Assembly (NCBI GenBank): GCA_036023115.1
Contig: JAYKKT010000041.1
Coordinates: forward strand, 2,808,501 to 2,872,500
DNA length: 64,000 bases
Reading direction: 5' to 3'
DNA from: Brasenia schreberi
Lineage: Eukaryota; Streptophyta; Magnoliopsida; Nymphaeales; Cabombaceae
Part shown: piece after piece, positions 11,900-22,400 of the stretch
How positions within the stretch are numbered: the stretch's first letter is position 1
Layout of the letters: each line of letters starts with the position of its first letter
Program-made: the position numbers and the translations under genes
The notes under the pieces: generated by a model
The model's database searches: none
The model's input: only the letters and a program-made list of their open reading frames with translations
Told to the model about the DNA's origin: nothing

Positions 11900-12565
11900 C
11901 TACACTAGCTCACCATCCGGACCCTCCCCCTCACTCGAGGTCGATGAGCTGCTGCTTTCTACGCTCGGTAGCACCCCTGCACCCATCGACACTGCTTGCA
12001 GCAATTGCATCACGTTGAGGTCCTCTTCATTTGGCTCGTGCTTCACACCATACCCGGCCTTCTTGCCGTTGCAGAACATGGTCCACAACGCCTCGTCGAG
12101 CAGCCTCTCCCGGTCGGACCGCTTATCGCACTCGAGTGCAATGCGAACAAGCCCAGACGACATCTCCTGAAGTAGCACATTTGTTTGTAAGGCAAGCTCA
12201 ATGACCACATCAGGTAGGCACTTAGGTGCATCCTGAATGGATATGCTGACCCGGCCCTTGCGGTACCCAAAAAGCGTACTGGTGATTCGGGTTCCACCAA
12301 GGAGATGGGGATCAGAGTGAGACGAGCCACCGGGAAGTACAGTAGGGAGTCGACAAGCCAGAGCAATGATGGGTAAGGATCGGAAAACAGATCGGAAGAG
12401 CCGGGACATCTTGACCGATTTGGTTCGCTTCTTATTAGAGGGTTGAAGGAGGGTGATTTGGCTATTGTTGTTACTGTTGGGGGGTCTAGGTGGGGGTGGA
12501 CTGGGGGAGGGGGGTGGGCTTTGGCCCGACGGGGCCACTGTGCTGCTTGCTTTGTGCTGTCCCAT
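11900..12565 (-). pseudogene. MIZU-KUSSEI1-like (DUF617) protein, 3' end cut off by the gypsy LTR
   Basis: The DUF617/MIZ1 family is plant-specific; Arabidopsis MIZ1 is needed for root hydrotropism. Start: the ATG at 12565 (MGQHKASSTV) lies 10 bases after a good acceptor (TTTCAG, 12576-12581 on the minus strand), so the 10 codons upstream in the open frame are intron/UTR. Residues about 10-40 are Pro/Ser-rich. The domain follows: GTRITSTLFGYRKGRVS, EMSSGLVRIALECDK, ALWTMFCNGKKAGYG and SMGAGVLP. An acidic Ser-rich stretch leads to DGEL, after which the family continues with its conserved C-terminal block. Here coding stops: the LTR begins at 11904 and its first bases make a TAG (11900-11902). 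The product would be 221 residues, lacking roughly 55. The missing part should lie left of the window. Confidence 0.9.
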
Positions 12566-12960
12566 CTGATTGCACCTGAAACAACAAAGTGGCACTAAAA
12601 TCTACCTCTCTAACCCACCTGACATGCTTCTCTCTGCTACCACTCTAACCCACATGGAGAGAGAGAGAGATGGTTTAATGACTAATGAATCTCAAGAATT
12701 TAACAGCTGGTAAGGAGCTAATATATCAAAAAGGCGATAGTTGGTAGGAGATGATTTCTTTGATACAAGAAACTGTTGCAGTATTTTCAACCAAAGAAAA
12801 AAAAGCTTCTCACACACACAGAGAGTGGGGTTGGGAGAGATTCAGTAAAGGAAGAAGGTTATTCTAAGAGTGGTTTAAGGATGAAGGGAGAGAAAAATGG
12901 ACGTTTGTTGAGTTTGTTGGGATTTGTAGGGTTGCCCTTGTTTCATGGGTGAAGATTGGT
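12566..12960 (-). promoter_or_regulatory. 5' UTR intron acceptor and upstream region of DUF617 gene
   Basis: A minus-strand acceptor (TTGTTTCAG|GTGC) lies just before the start codon, which suggests an intron in the 5' UTR. A GA run (12656-12670) and CT/CA-rich patches further up are common in plant 5' UTRs. No certain TATA box was chosen. Confidence 0.5.
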
Positions 12961-13229
12961 TCTTCTTAGGACAAGTTGGCCTGTCTCCATCTTAGCAAAT
13001 GCATCGACCATCCCAACCTATATGACTAGACATGGCTGGTTTGGGACCGGCTTGATGGTTCAGATCAGAAACGAATTGGGCCAGAAACTGGGAGGAATTG
13101 GACCTACAACGGACCTGAAACTGTGGGACATCCAGTTTAGTTTTGGTTCCGCCTTTCATGGAACTGGACCTGACCTGAAACTGGAAATGATGGTTTCAAT
13201 CCACTAAATTTAAGAATTTTTTTTTCTTT

Positions 13230-13453
13230 AAATTTTTATCAGTTCTAACTCCACTCATGTAAGGGATCACCCATGGCCGATCCGAAGCCCAGATAAAGGA
13301 GGAGGGTTGTGTTAGGCTTCCAACATCCACCCTAAAACTTTGTCGGACTTAGCATACATTCTACAAAAAACAAAGAATCCATGTAGCCGACCCCATCTAG
13401 TATGGGAAAAGGCTTGGTTGTAGTTGTAGTAGTAAATTTTTATCGGTTCTAAC
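13230..13453 (+). mobile_element. Au-like SINE with 20-bp target duplication
   Basis: Body 13250-13433 (184 bp). It is flanked by a 20-bp direct repeat (13230-13249 and 13434-13453) with one mismatch. The head (CATGTAAGGGATCA, GGAGGAGGGTTGTGTTAGGC) and tail (CATGTAGCCGACC, AGTATGGGAAAAGGCTTG, then TTG-type repeats) match the 5' and 3' ends of the RTE LINE at 42630-45900. Length and TTG tail agree with the Au SINE family as I recall it. Confidence 0.75.
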
Positions 13454-16400
13454 AGGAATCACCCTGATACCGACAATTCCAAAACCTGAACGAGCCCTGG
13501 GCTGGTTAGTTGCCGTTCCACCAAAACTGGTAATATCTAGATGTGATTGACTGATGCTGCATTTTGAGCATCCAGCACCGCTTCGTTAAAGTAGCTGCAC
13601 TACATCCACTAAAAGCAAAAAGTAGGAAGAAGACTTTTACGATCACTTGTCATAGTCTCTTCCTACAAACTCTAGTTTGAGCAACCTGATTCATGAATTA
13701 TATCCAATATGTTTCTCATCGAACCAGTTCCTAATATACCAATTCATGGTTGGTTCTAAGTGGTTCAGAACTTGTTTAAGGTCTCAAGTTCCAGTTACAA
13801 CTGTAGAAAACCAGCACTAAGAGAGCTTCACCTCCATAGTAGACCAAACCGCCTCAAACAAGGTTAGTCATGGTCTTTATTTTGCTTCTCCGGTGGTTTG
13901 AAACAAAAAGAAGAAAAGAAAAGGAAAGAAAAACCCACTCTTGATGTAGAGTTGGGCTTTCGGAATACTTGTATATAGGGCCTGATTGAATTGCCCTAAC
14001 AGCTATTCAGAGCAATACCTTCAGGGGAATAGTTGGTTATATTTTGTGACAGAATCGATCCTATTTGGTACCAAACCAAAACCCGAAACCTAAAACCAAG
14101 CCTTCTCCAACCCTAAGTTGGGTTGGCAGTGTAAGACTCTTGGTCATCATTGTGATTTATCTTGTGTAAGATTAGATTTAGCTCAGAAAAAAAAAGATCC
14201 TGTCTTGCATTTTCTTCCGAGACTGTCGAAGCTGTCATATAAAGTGTTAACGAGCCGATTCCACACACCTCTCATTGAAGCTCCATGTCATTGCATCTCT
14301 AAATGACCCAACAACCTTTGTGTATCTCTCATTTTATCTTATATTAGTAACAATTTAACTTTTTACTTTCAATAACCTTATTGCACATCTAGTCTAGCAT
14401 CAATCACGAACACCTTTCCGACCATTATTAGTTTTTGCTCGAGTTGTGGGGCCCACCACATAACATGTGAAAAATTCTTTGGTCCACTATTGTATAAAGG
14501 AAAATACAAGTACTTTTTTGATATAAAATACTAGTACGCTCACCCAAAATATATGTGCATCTCACCCAAAAAAAAAATCTACGGTCCGCTGCTGGTTGTG
14601 TGCCCTTTGATAGGCAAGTGAAGATACGATATGATTATAAATAAGTATAGCTCTAGAGAAGCCAAGCTCGTGAACCATTCAATCTAGGCCTTCGGTCGAG
14701 CTCAACCCGAGTTTGACGATAAGACTCAATGACTCTTTTGGCATGGTTTATAGTAGAACTAAGTTTGAGCTAAGTAAAATAGACCAAGATACACCTCCAA
14801 AACTTTACCAAAAATGCAAGTTGAGTCTAAGCTTTGAATGAGTTCTTTGGCATGTACAGTGTCATGTTCAAGGTTTTTAAGGTAATAGCAATTGAGCCAA
14901 AATGAGTTTATGTTTCTAGGTTTGAGGTTGTGCTTAATGAACTTGCTTGAGTTAATCTCCCAAGTTCGATTGTCTATTCTAGCTGGTCGCTACGAGCTAA
15001 AACCTCATCTCGAACTTGGCTTGCTGTGTAAATTGAGTTGAACTGAACCAGAACACCTCAAACATCAGAACTTCAAATACAATTGCTAGACTAAATATTG
15101 GCACATCAAGATATAAAATTTGCCCAAGCCTAGATTTCAATCCTCTTGTATGGAAGATATCAAGTGAAATTCTATAAGTGCTTCTATTTTCATTAATACA
15201 CTCTATCCCCACGAAACTTTACTAATGACGAAATTTGCTAAAATATAAAAAATAATTCAGAAAAATGGATCCTACCCACCACTAGCATGCTCATACTCAA
15301 CCATTGCTTTTTTGTGGCATGAATGTGTTAAAAGTTTTAATGAATTTTGAAAAAGTACATAAGACAATGTAATTATATTAATGCCCCAAAAAAATAATGA
15401 TAAGGTATGAGTGAACAAGTTAGTGGTGGGCAGGATCCAACCACTCAAAATAATTCATACAAAAATTAATTCTTGTAGTCAATTTAAAAGGCAGAACACT
15501 ATGTCAATCTAACAAGCATTTCATATTAATGCTCAATAGTTAAGGATGTTAAACAAGCCAAACAATCCAAAGAGAGGCTGCTCATGGCTTGTTGGTCAAG
15601 CTGAACTTGTTCTACTGATTAAATTTAGAAATATCATTTGAATGCATAATTTTTATTAGAAATTTCAATTTTTAGGTTCATATTTTACTTTTATACAATT
15701 TTCTTCTAGAAATGAATTATACGTTCATTTAAACTAATTATATATACCCAATCAGTTCAGTTATGATCATGTATGTACAAAGAGCTGGACTAACTATAAG
15801 TCCAAGCAAACTTATACAAAGTCGAGCCAAATTGAACACATAGTCCCTATGTTCAACTCATGAAACTTATTGATGCAGCTCATGTTAGCTCACTTATATC
15901 ATGAACCGAACATGAGTGTGCCCATCATGATCTGGTCCGATCCGAACCATGGGCAGGTTGGTTCATTTACCACCTCAATCATTTATAAGAATGCCACTTT
16001 GTCATTTTTCCATACGTTGTAGATCTTAAAGTTCACAAATGGTGTATATTTTATATGAAATGGTTTAGCTCATGCCTACGAATAACATATTACTGTATAG
16101 TTTATGACATTGATCTTGATATGAATAACAAGAAGTACGAAGCCTTTTCCCACAGTAACTAGGATCTGTTATTCAGATTCTTTTGATACGTAGAATTTGA
16201 TCTTGTGCCATATCAGCATTTTACTCAGAAAAAGTTTGATAATGTTCAGTTCTTTTCTTCCTACACTGTTGTGGTCTTCCTCTCTCTTTTAAAGTGTTTA
16301 CACACTCATGAGATATTACGACTTCCTGTATCGATTCCTAGAAGAACAAGACCTAGGTACTTGTATCATCTTCACCCATTCATCGATGTGAATTGAAATA

Positions 16401-16690
16401 TAACTTTTATATTTATTGCTTCTTAAAAACTTTTCATTAAATAAAGAAAAATAAAATAGTATCCCATATTGTATTATATACACATAGTCATAACCTATGC
16501 ACTTCATAGTCCGATACGATACTGAGAATCATGGTCCCACACGATACATCAGCACAGTAAGAAGTTTTTCACGGATGAAATCCTCTGATTTTGTGCTCGT
16601 TTCTTTTTTAGCTTAGTTTTTCCTTCTTACAAATGGCAACATCAGCACGGAAATAGGTACTTTTAAGAACACCTATACGATGGGTTCTAG
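13454..16690. other. Intergenic, no gene recognised
   Basis: AT-rich sequence with only short chance open frames. Imperfect GGTTC/GGAACC-rich text near 12960-13210 and 13430-13800 looks like old repeat sequence, but no ends or coding motifs could be fixed. Confidence 0.5.
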
Positions 16691-16837
16691 GGGGTGTTTG
16701 AATTTGAGGTCGGACTTCAGAATGGAGATGCGGAGTTCTAGATTTGTACAACTCTACTTTTTACTGCACACTGAAACCTGTGGTTGATTGCAATAGTTCC
16801 AGTTCCACAGTTTCAGGCCTCGTAATCAAACAACCCC
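16691..16837. mobile_element. Putative MITE
   Basis: 147 bp bounded by an imperfect terminal inverted repeat: GGGGTGTTTGAAT at the left and ATCAAACAACCCC at the right. Ends of the GGGGTGTTTG type are common in plant MITEs. No convincing target duplication was seen, so the superfamily is open. Confidence 0.5.
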
Positions 16838-17169
16838 TTAATGGTGAACAGTTATTGGAACTTCTTTGTCTCTAGGGGTGAAAGGGCTTCTGCTCAGGCA
16901 CTGATATGCTTTGAATGTCTAATTAGTTCAGGCAATCCTTGGAAATTACACTAAGAACATACGTTCATTGTGTTTTCTTTTGCTTAATGGTTGGAGCCAA
17001 GAAGAGCGAGCTAGTCATCCTGTAAGTTGTCTTGCACCTACGGCTGGTAAATAAATCGAATGAACCACTCAAGGGCTATTTGTGGCTTGTTCGCCAATTT
17101 CAAGAACTTGTCATCTTTGGCTCATTTACCTCATTTGAACCAAGCCGAAGAAGATGATTCCCAATCTCA

Positions 17170-17640
17170 TCCCTACACAAGTGATGTTCATGGGCGGGTT
17201 AGGGCAGGGTTGGGGATAAGTCCCCACTCCCATCTTCGTTTCATAACCTTGTCCCCGTCTTCATCCCTATACCTGCCATAGGGACCAAAATCGCCCTCAT
17301 CCCACAGGTCATCGAAAAAAAATACTCAAACATAGATTGGAGCTCACAAAATGAAATCTAATTTATGTAAAATACATCTCAATTGAAATATATTGTTACC
17401 AATGAAATGTGAGGAATGATGACGAGTTCACGAATTCAAAAAAGAAATAATATTTTCTTTTTTTTCTTATAATTTATTTTATTTTTAGATGAACCTAACT
17501 TTATAAAATCAATTAGAAAAAAGGATTGATGCCTTATTCGTGGGGTAGGGACCTGCTATCCCCATCCCCGTCCCGATACCCATAGAGGATTTGCTTATTC
17601 TTTTCAGTCTCATCCCCGATTCCACTCCCCAAATCTGCCA
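17170..17640. repeat. GGGG/CCCC-rich repeat remnant
   Basis: Two C/G-rich blocks (about 17185-17310 and 17540-17640, words such as GGGTTGGGGATAAGTCCCC and CCCCATCCCCGTCCCG) enclose AT-rich DNA. The layout resembles a decayed non-autonomous DNA element, but no target duplication was found. Confidence 0.35.
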
Positions 17641-17647
17641 CATTCAT

Positions 17648-17812
17648 GCCCCAAGAGTCAAACTCACCACCTGCAATGTTCGGAGATAGAGAGCCCTGTC
17701 AGTTGAGCTAATGAAGCTACCATGCCTACCATGCACACCCCAAGAATCAAACTCACCACCTGCAATGATGGAGATAAAGAGTCCTGCCAGTTAAGCTAAC
17801 GGAGCTAGCATG
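17648..17812 (-). mobile_element. Two tandem tRNA-derived SINE heads
   Basis: On the minus strand each unit (17735-17812, then 17648-17720) carries an A-box-like TTAGCTCAACTGRCAGG and a B-box-like GGTGAGTTTGAYTC, about 40 bases apart. This is an RNA polymerase III promoter layout. They match 18271-18388 and 41106-41233. Confidence 0.6.
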
Positions 17813-18260
17813 CCAACGTAGACACCAAGCATATAAACAACAGTGTTGAATATTCAAGGTAACTTGCGCGTTTCATGTTCTATCATGTCATTTTTTGTGT
17901 TTCATGTTCCATCCTGCTTTCGTGTTTCAGGAAAGTCATCCCTAGGCACGTAAATGATGAGATTTTCCTGTCATAGTTTTCTTAGCATCAAAGATACTTC
18001 CCATGATCGTCAAGGAGCGCCATATCGCGAAACAAGCACTCGAACAAAACCAAAAATTATTCTACGTAGGTATTCTAACTGTTGCGCCGTATCTTGGGTT
18101 GGCATCTAACTTCGACGAATCAGACTCGTGTACAAGCAAACCCAATTTTCGCAATCATCCTTGCATAACCAAACCAAGGTCCCAAAAATAGCCTAAATGC
18201 AAATTTGAGAGAGAGAAGAGCATCGTGAATAGTGTTTGAGAGTATCATGAGAAGCAATTA

Positions 18261-18396
18261 TTCAGGAACATTTTTTTTCTTTTGTAAAACGGGAGGCAAA
18301 AGCCAGATATGCATGCCCCGGAAATCAAACTCATGACCTTCATCACGTGAGTCGAGAGCCCTGCCAGTTGAGCTAATGCTCCAAGTGCTTCAGGAA
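18261..18396 (-). mobile_element. tRNA-derived SINE
   Basis: Minus-strand body 18271-18388: A box in AGCTCAACTGGCAGG, B box in GGTCATGAGTTTGATTTCC, then a short body and an A-rich tail (plus-strand T run at 18271-18280). A short direct repeat TTCAGGAA at 18261-18268 and 18389-18396 is a possible target duplication. It is not a functional tRNA: no cloverleaf beyond the promoter-like half. Confidence 0.65.
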
Positions 18397-18399
18397 GAT

Positions 18400-18966
18400 C
18401 TAATTGATAACACACACAGAGTACACCGTCAATAGCCACTTGAGAATATCAATGAGAACCAATGATTCAGGAAGATCGAATTAACAATTAAAAAGAGACT
18501 TCCCATCCATGATGAACAATCAGTTGTTTGACAATCCCATGGTAAGCGACAAAAAAGCGCCCCAGGCAGTTAAATCCACAAGAGTCCGTAAAGGAAAACA
18601 AAAGAAGCATAACCAAAATCGGACAGCACACCCAGACTTTGCATCCACAAGGCTCTTTTTCATAATAAACTTGGCAAAATCTCATTATATCGACGACACC
18701 AGATGATCATAGACAGTAATCTAAACAGTTTATGTGAAATTTCATAATTTTCAAAGTGAGTAAACAAACTCCAACGCCCAATCTACAAGTACAAACAGGT
18801 TGAATCCTGCATTCAAGAATCAAACGTGTAGAAACAAGGGAAAACCCATTCTAAATACTTCACTCCAAATCATCTCCAGTCAGATAAGCACCAATAAGTT
18901 CTGGATTTGATGAAACGCCATAGCCCCACAAAAAGCACAGCAAAACTGACAAGTCCATTCTGCCGA
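18400..18966 (-). other. Likely 3' UTR and downstream flank of alpha-SNAP
   Basis: AT-rich sequence 3' of the stop codon at 18967-18969. No ORF or RNA gene is supported. The polyadenylation site cannot be fixed from sequence alone. Confidence 0.4.
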
Positions 18967-19390
18967 TCAAGTAAGATCATCCTCTTCCAATTCCTTTTCT
19001 TTAAGTGTGTTCTTTGCTTTCAATAGCAGTGACGTTTTCCATGGGTCCTATGCGAAGGAATTATCTATCATTACTCCATGTGATTACACCAGCGCAATGA
19101 AATAAAAAGCAAATGTATTTATTGCCCACAAACAGATTATGAAATTCTAATATGCAGCTGTGCTTTATGAAGATAAAAAGTAAATGGCCCAAATTGTATA
19201 ACAGAAAACATTGTGGACTTGTAACATCAATTAACATCATATTAAAATAATAAAAGCATAATAAAAAAATAAGTTGTTTGTTCAATAAACAATGACACTT
19301 TAAACGTTACCAACCGATAAATGCAATATTTGACCACTGGCAATATGGAATCAAGATTAACTGTAGATTTTTGTCTCACTGGTGTGTGTG

Positions 19391-19428
<38 letters not shown>

Positions 19429-22400
19429 CACTTTAGAACATGGGGTGGGTGTGTTATATTTCTTGAAATACATGAAAGCATAAACTAATAAAAAAGATAT
19501 TTTTCATGTTTTTATCGGTCAACATCAAAAAACAGCGTGGTTGGACGGTTGGGTTCAAACTTCAAACCAAGGATTACCCTAGTGGGTGAACTAACGATGG
19601 ATGTGGTTAGGAGGTAAACTGATGATGGTGATGCGGTGGATGGTGATAGTTGGGTGTGATCCTATGAACTCAATCAAGACAAGGAGAAGAACAAGAAATT
19701 AGAAGTAAACTAAACTATTCTGTTAAAGCTAAACTCAATAATTTTCCCAAGATGAACAAAAGCAATGAGGTCCTCTTTTTACGTAGAAGCTTTGGACAAT
19801 CCTAATTCCAATTGAATTCTAATTAAATAAAACTCTTAAATATTCAATTCTTAGTATATTAAAACTCTTTAAAAATAAACTCAAGCTCATCTAACTAATC
19901 CAAGGGCCCTAAGTATATTGGTCAAATTATGTTGAAACCACAAATTTGGCATTTGGCATCAATAAGGATAACGACTAATGAAAACATTAAACAAACAAAT
20001 TAAGTTTAATTTTCAAGTATGAAAAAATGAACAGATCCAAATGTGCCATATTATAAAAATATTAAAAAGAAAAGAACCTTTGGACGTCGAATCAATAACT
20101 TGGCAGGTAGGTCGCACATTAGTGGTTGAAGGGGCTTGAGTTTGAAACTCATAAAGACAGTACCAGTAACTCTATATACTAAAATTTTGCATTGGGGCAT
20201 GCCCTCTTAGTGATGCATGGTAGAGCCTGAATGTAGTGAAAAGTAAGTAAGGGCATCTACATCATCGCTCAGATGTAGGGAATCAATTGTAAAGAGAGTT
20301 CCCACATCATGAACAAATGTGGGTAAAGAAGTTAATCATGTTACATTGTCACCCGAACGTAGTGAATAAATCGCAAAGAGGGTTTTTGCATTTTCAGTAT
20401 TAACAGATATAGGACTAAATAAGCTAGTTTTAGATAATAAGATTTGTATTGGTACTTAGAATATCAGAACATTGACTAGCAAGCTAATGGAGCCAGTGGT
20501 AGATACTATAATTAGGAGAAAGATTCACATTTTATATTTATAAGAGACAAAGTAAACTGGAGTAAAAGTAAAGGAGATTAATATAGGTTTTAAATCATGG
20601 TACTCAAGAAAGTAAAAGACTCGAAATGGGGTTGGTATTATTATAAATAAATATTTAAAAGATAGTGTAGTGGATATACAATGATATGAGAACCGAATTA
20701 CCAAATTATGATAATGAAATTAGTGTTAGGAGTAAAGGCTTTAAATATAGTTTGTGCATATGTACCCAAATAGGATTAGAAGATAGTATAAACAAGGGAG
20801 TCTGGGAGCCCGTGAGGAGTTAGATAAGGTAATTCAACGAATTCTACAAAGAGAGATGATTTGTTTGGTAAGAAGCATTAGGATATCGAGGTATTCATGA
20901 AAACTATGGTTTTGAGGATTTAAATGAAGAAGGTAAGGAAATTTTAAATTTTGTTATGGAATATGATCTCTTTATAGCTAATACAATCTTCAAAAAATGA
21001 GATGAACATTTAATTACTTATAAGAGAGGTTTGTCACAAACACAAATTGATTATTTGGTTTGTAAGAAAAAATAGATTGTGTTGTAAAGATTGCATGGTA
21101 ATTCTAAGAGAAAACTAAACTACCCAACATTGACTTTTAGTTATGGATTTGTGATAAAAAAAAATGAACACGGAAGACAAAGGTGTATAGAGCTATCCAG
21201 ATTAAATGATGAAAAAGAAAGAATCTTCTTTTTCCATAAAAACACATATATAAATCTTATAAGAGACATGTATGATGGTACAAAAACATATGAGGACTCA
21301 TGAAGGAATGAGAGACTTCTTTGATGTTAATAGTGGATTACATCACAGATCACTTTAAGTCTATATTTAATTATATTAGTCTTTGATGAGTTAATAAAAC
21401 ATATTAGACCTGATATGTTTTATGGTTATGAGTGTTAGGAAATTAATCATCAACATGTGCAAAAGATGTCTATAGCAGAAATGAAGATGTTGAGATAAAT
21501 GAGTGTTCACACAAGGAAAGGCCTATAAATAATGAGGTTATTAGAAACAAATTGGGAGTAGCACCAAAAGAGGATAACAACAATAACAACTAAGCCTTTT
21601 CCCATACTAGATGGGGTCGGCTACATAAATTCTTTGTTTCCATATAATCCTATCATAATTTGTAGAATTCATGGTAAATAAGTCTGACAAAGTTTTATGT
21701 TAGTTGTCGGAAACCTAACGCAACCCTCCTCCTTTATTAAAGCTTGGGAGTGGCCATGGATCAATAAAGGATAAAAATGAGAGAAAATCGTTTAGGATGG
21801 TTTGGACATGTAAAAAGACAACCAAAGGATGCTCTCGTAAGAAAATATGAAAAACTAGATTGTGAAAATGTTAAAAAAGGAAGAGGAAGATCATAAAAAG
21901 TGTTGAAAAAAACAATAAAGAATGATCTAGCTCATGTTGAGTTAACTGCTAGCATGGTTCATGGTAGGGCTTGGTGGAAACAAGAATCCATGTAGCCAAC
22001 CCCATTTAGTATGGGAAAAGGCTTAGTTGTTGTTGTGGGTGTATACAAATTGGTAGGAAAGAAATTGTATAAATTAACCATCCCAAACCGTCCATCCAAT
22101 TTGCGAGGTTCGAAATGCTTGAGTACATGAAATTTCAAACTATTTAGGTGTAAGCATGTCCTTGCCAATGACCTTATGTGCATGTGTGTTTGTGTTTTTG
22201 GAGGGCGGAAGCGCTTTGGGTGGGTTTCTCAAAGAGAAATATAATGTCATTTAACAAAAACATACCAGCCTAGTCATGGAATCAAATTCCTTCACAGCCA
22301 TTGTGAATTTCTCAATATCTTCTTCATCCATAGCAGACGCTAAATCCTGATAAAATAGCAACAATTTGCTTTGTTAGAGATGATGTTTGACCATCATTCA

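Larger units (their letters stand above)
1..11904 (+). mobile_element. Ty3/gypsy LTR retrotransposon, Tat type, 5' end outside window
   Basis: The first 744 bases match 11160-11904, so they are the 3' part of the left LTR. The right LTR starts at 8651 (TGTAAACACC) and ends TACA at 11904. The internal part runs gag, protease, RT, RNase H, a second RNase H, integrase. The extra RNase H between the RT block and integrase is the known hallmark of the Tat clade (Ogre/Retand relatives). Expected full length is about 14.4 kb. The coding blocks carry many stop codons, so this copy is dead as an autonomous element. The right boundary falls inside a DUF617 coding exon on the minus strand. No clear primer-binding site was recognised after the left LTR. 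Confidence 0.93.
8651..11904 (+). repeat. 3' LTR of gypsy element (3254 bp)
   Basis: Begins TGTAAACACC after a purine tract and ends TCTACA, so the ends form a short TGTA/TACA inverted pair. It contains a C-rich CCTAA-type segment (about 9480-9780), a proline-rich open frame that is only compositional (9903-10391), a short TA run (10747-10766), two 219-bp tandem units (10870-11300) and a TATA box at 11822-11831. The last 745 bases duplicate window start 1-744. Confidence 0.9.

Noticed and set aside
12956..13207. 83-codon open frame upstream of the DUF617 gene
   Set aside because: Arises from GGAACC-type repetitive text that recurs elsewhere in the window; no domain.
18271..18388. Possible functional tRNA gene
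   Set aside because: Only A-box and B-box-like motifs are present; no full cloverleaf, and related copies with A-rich tails and target duplications mark it as a SINE.
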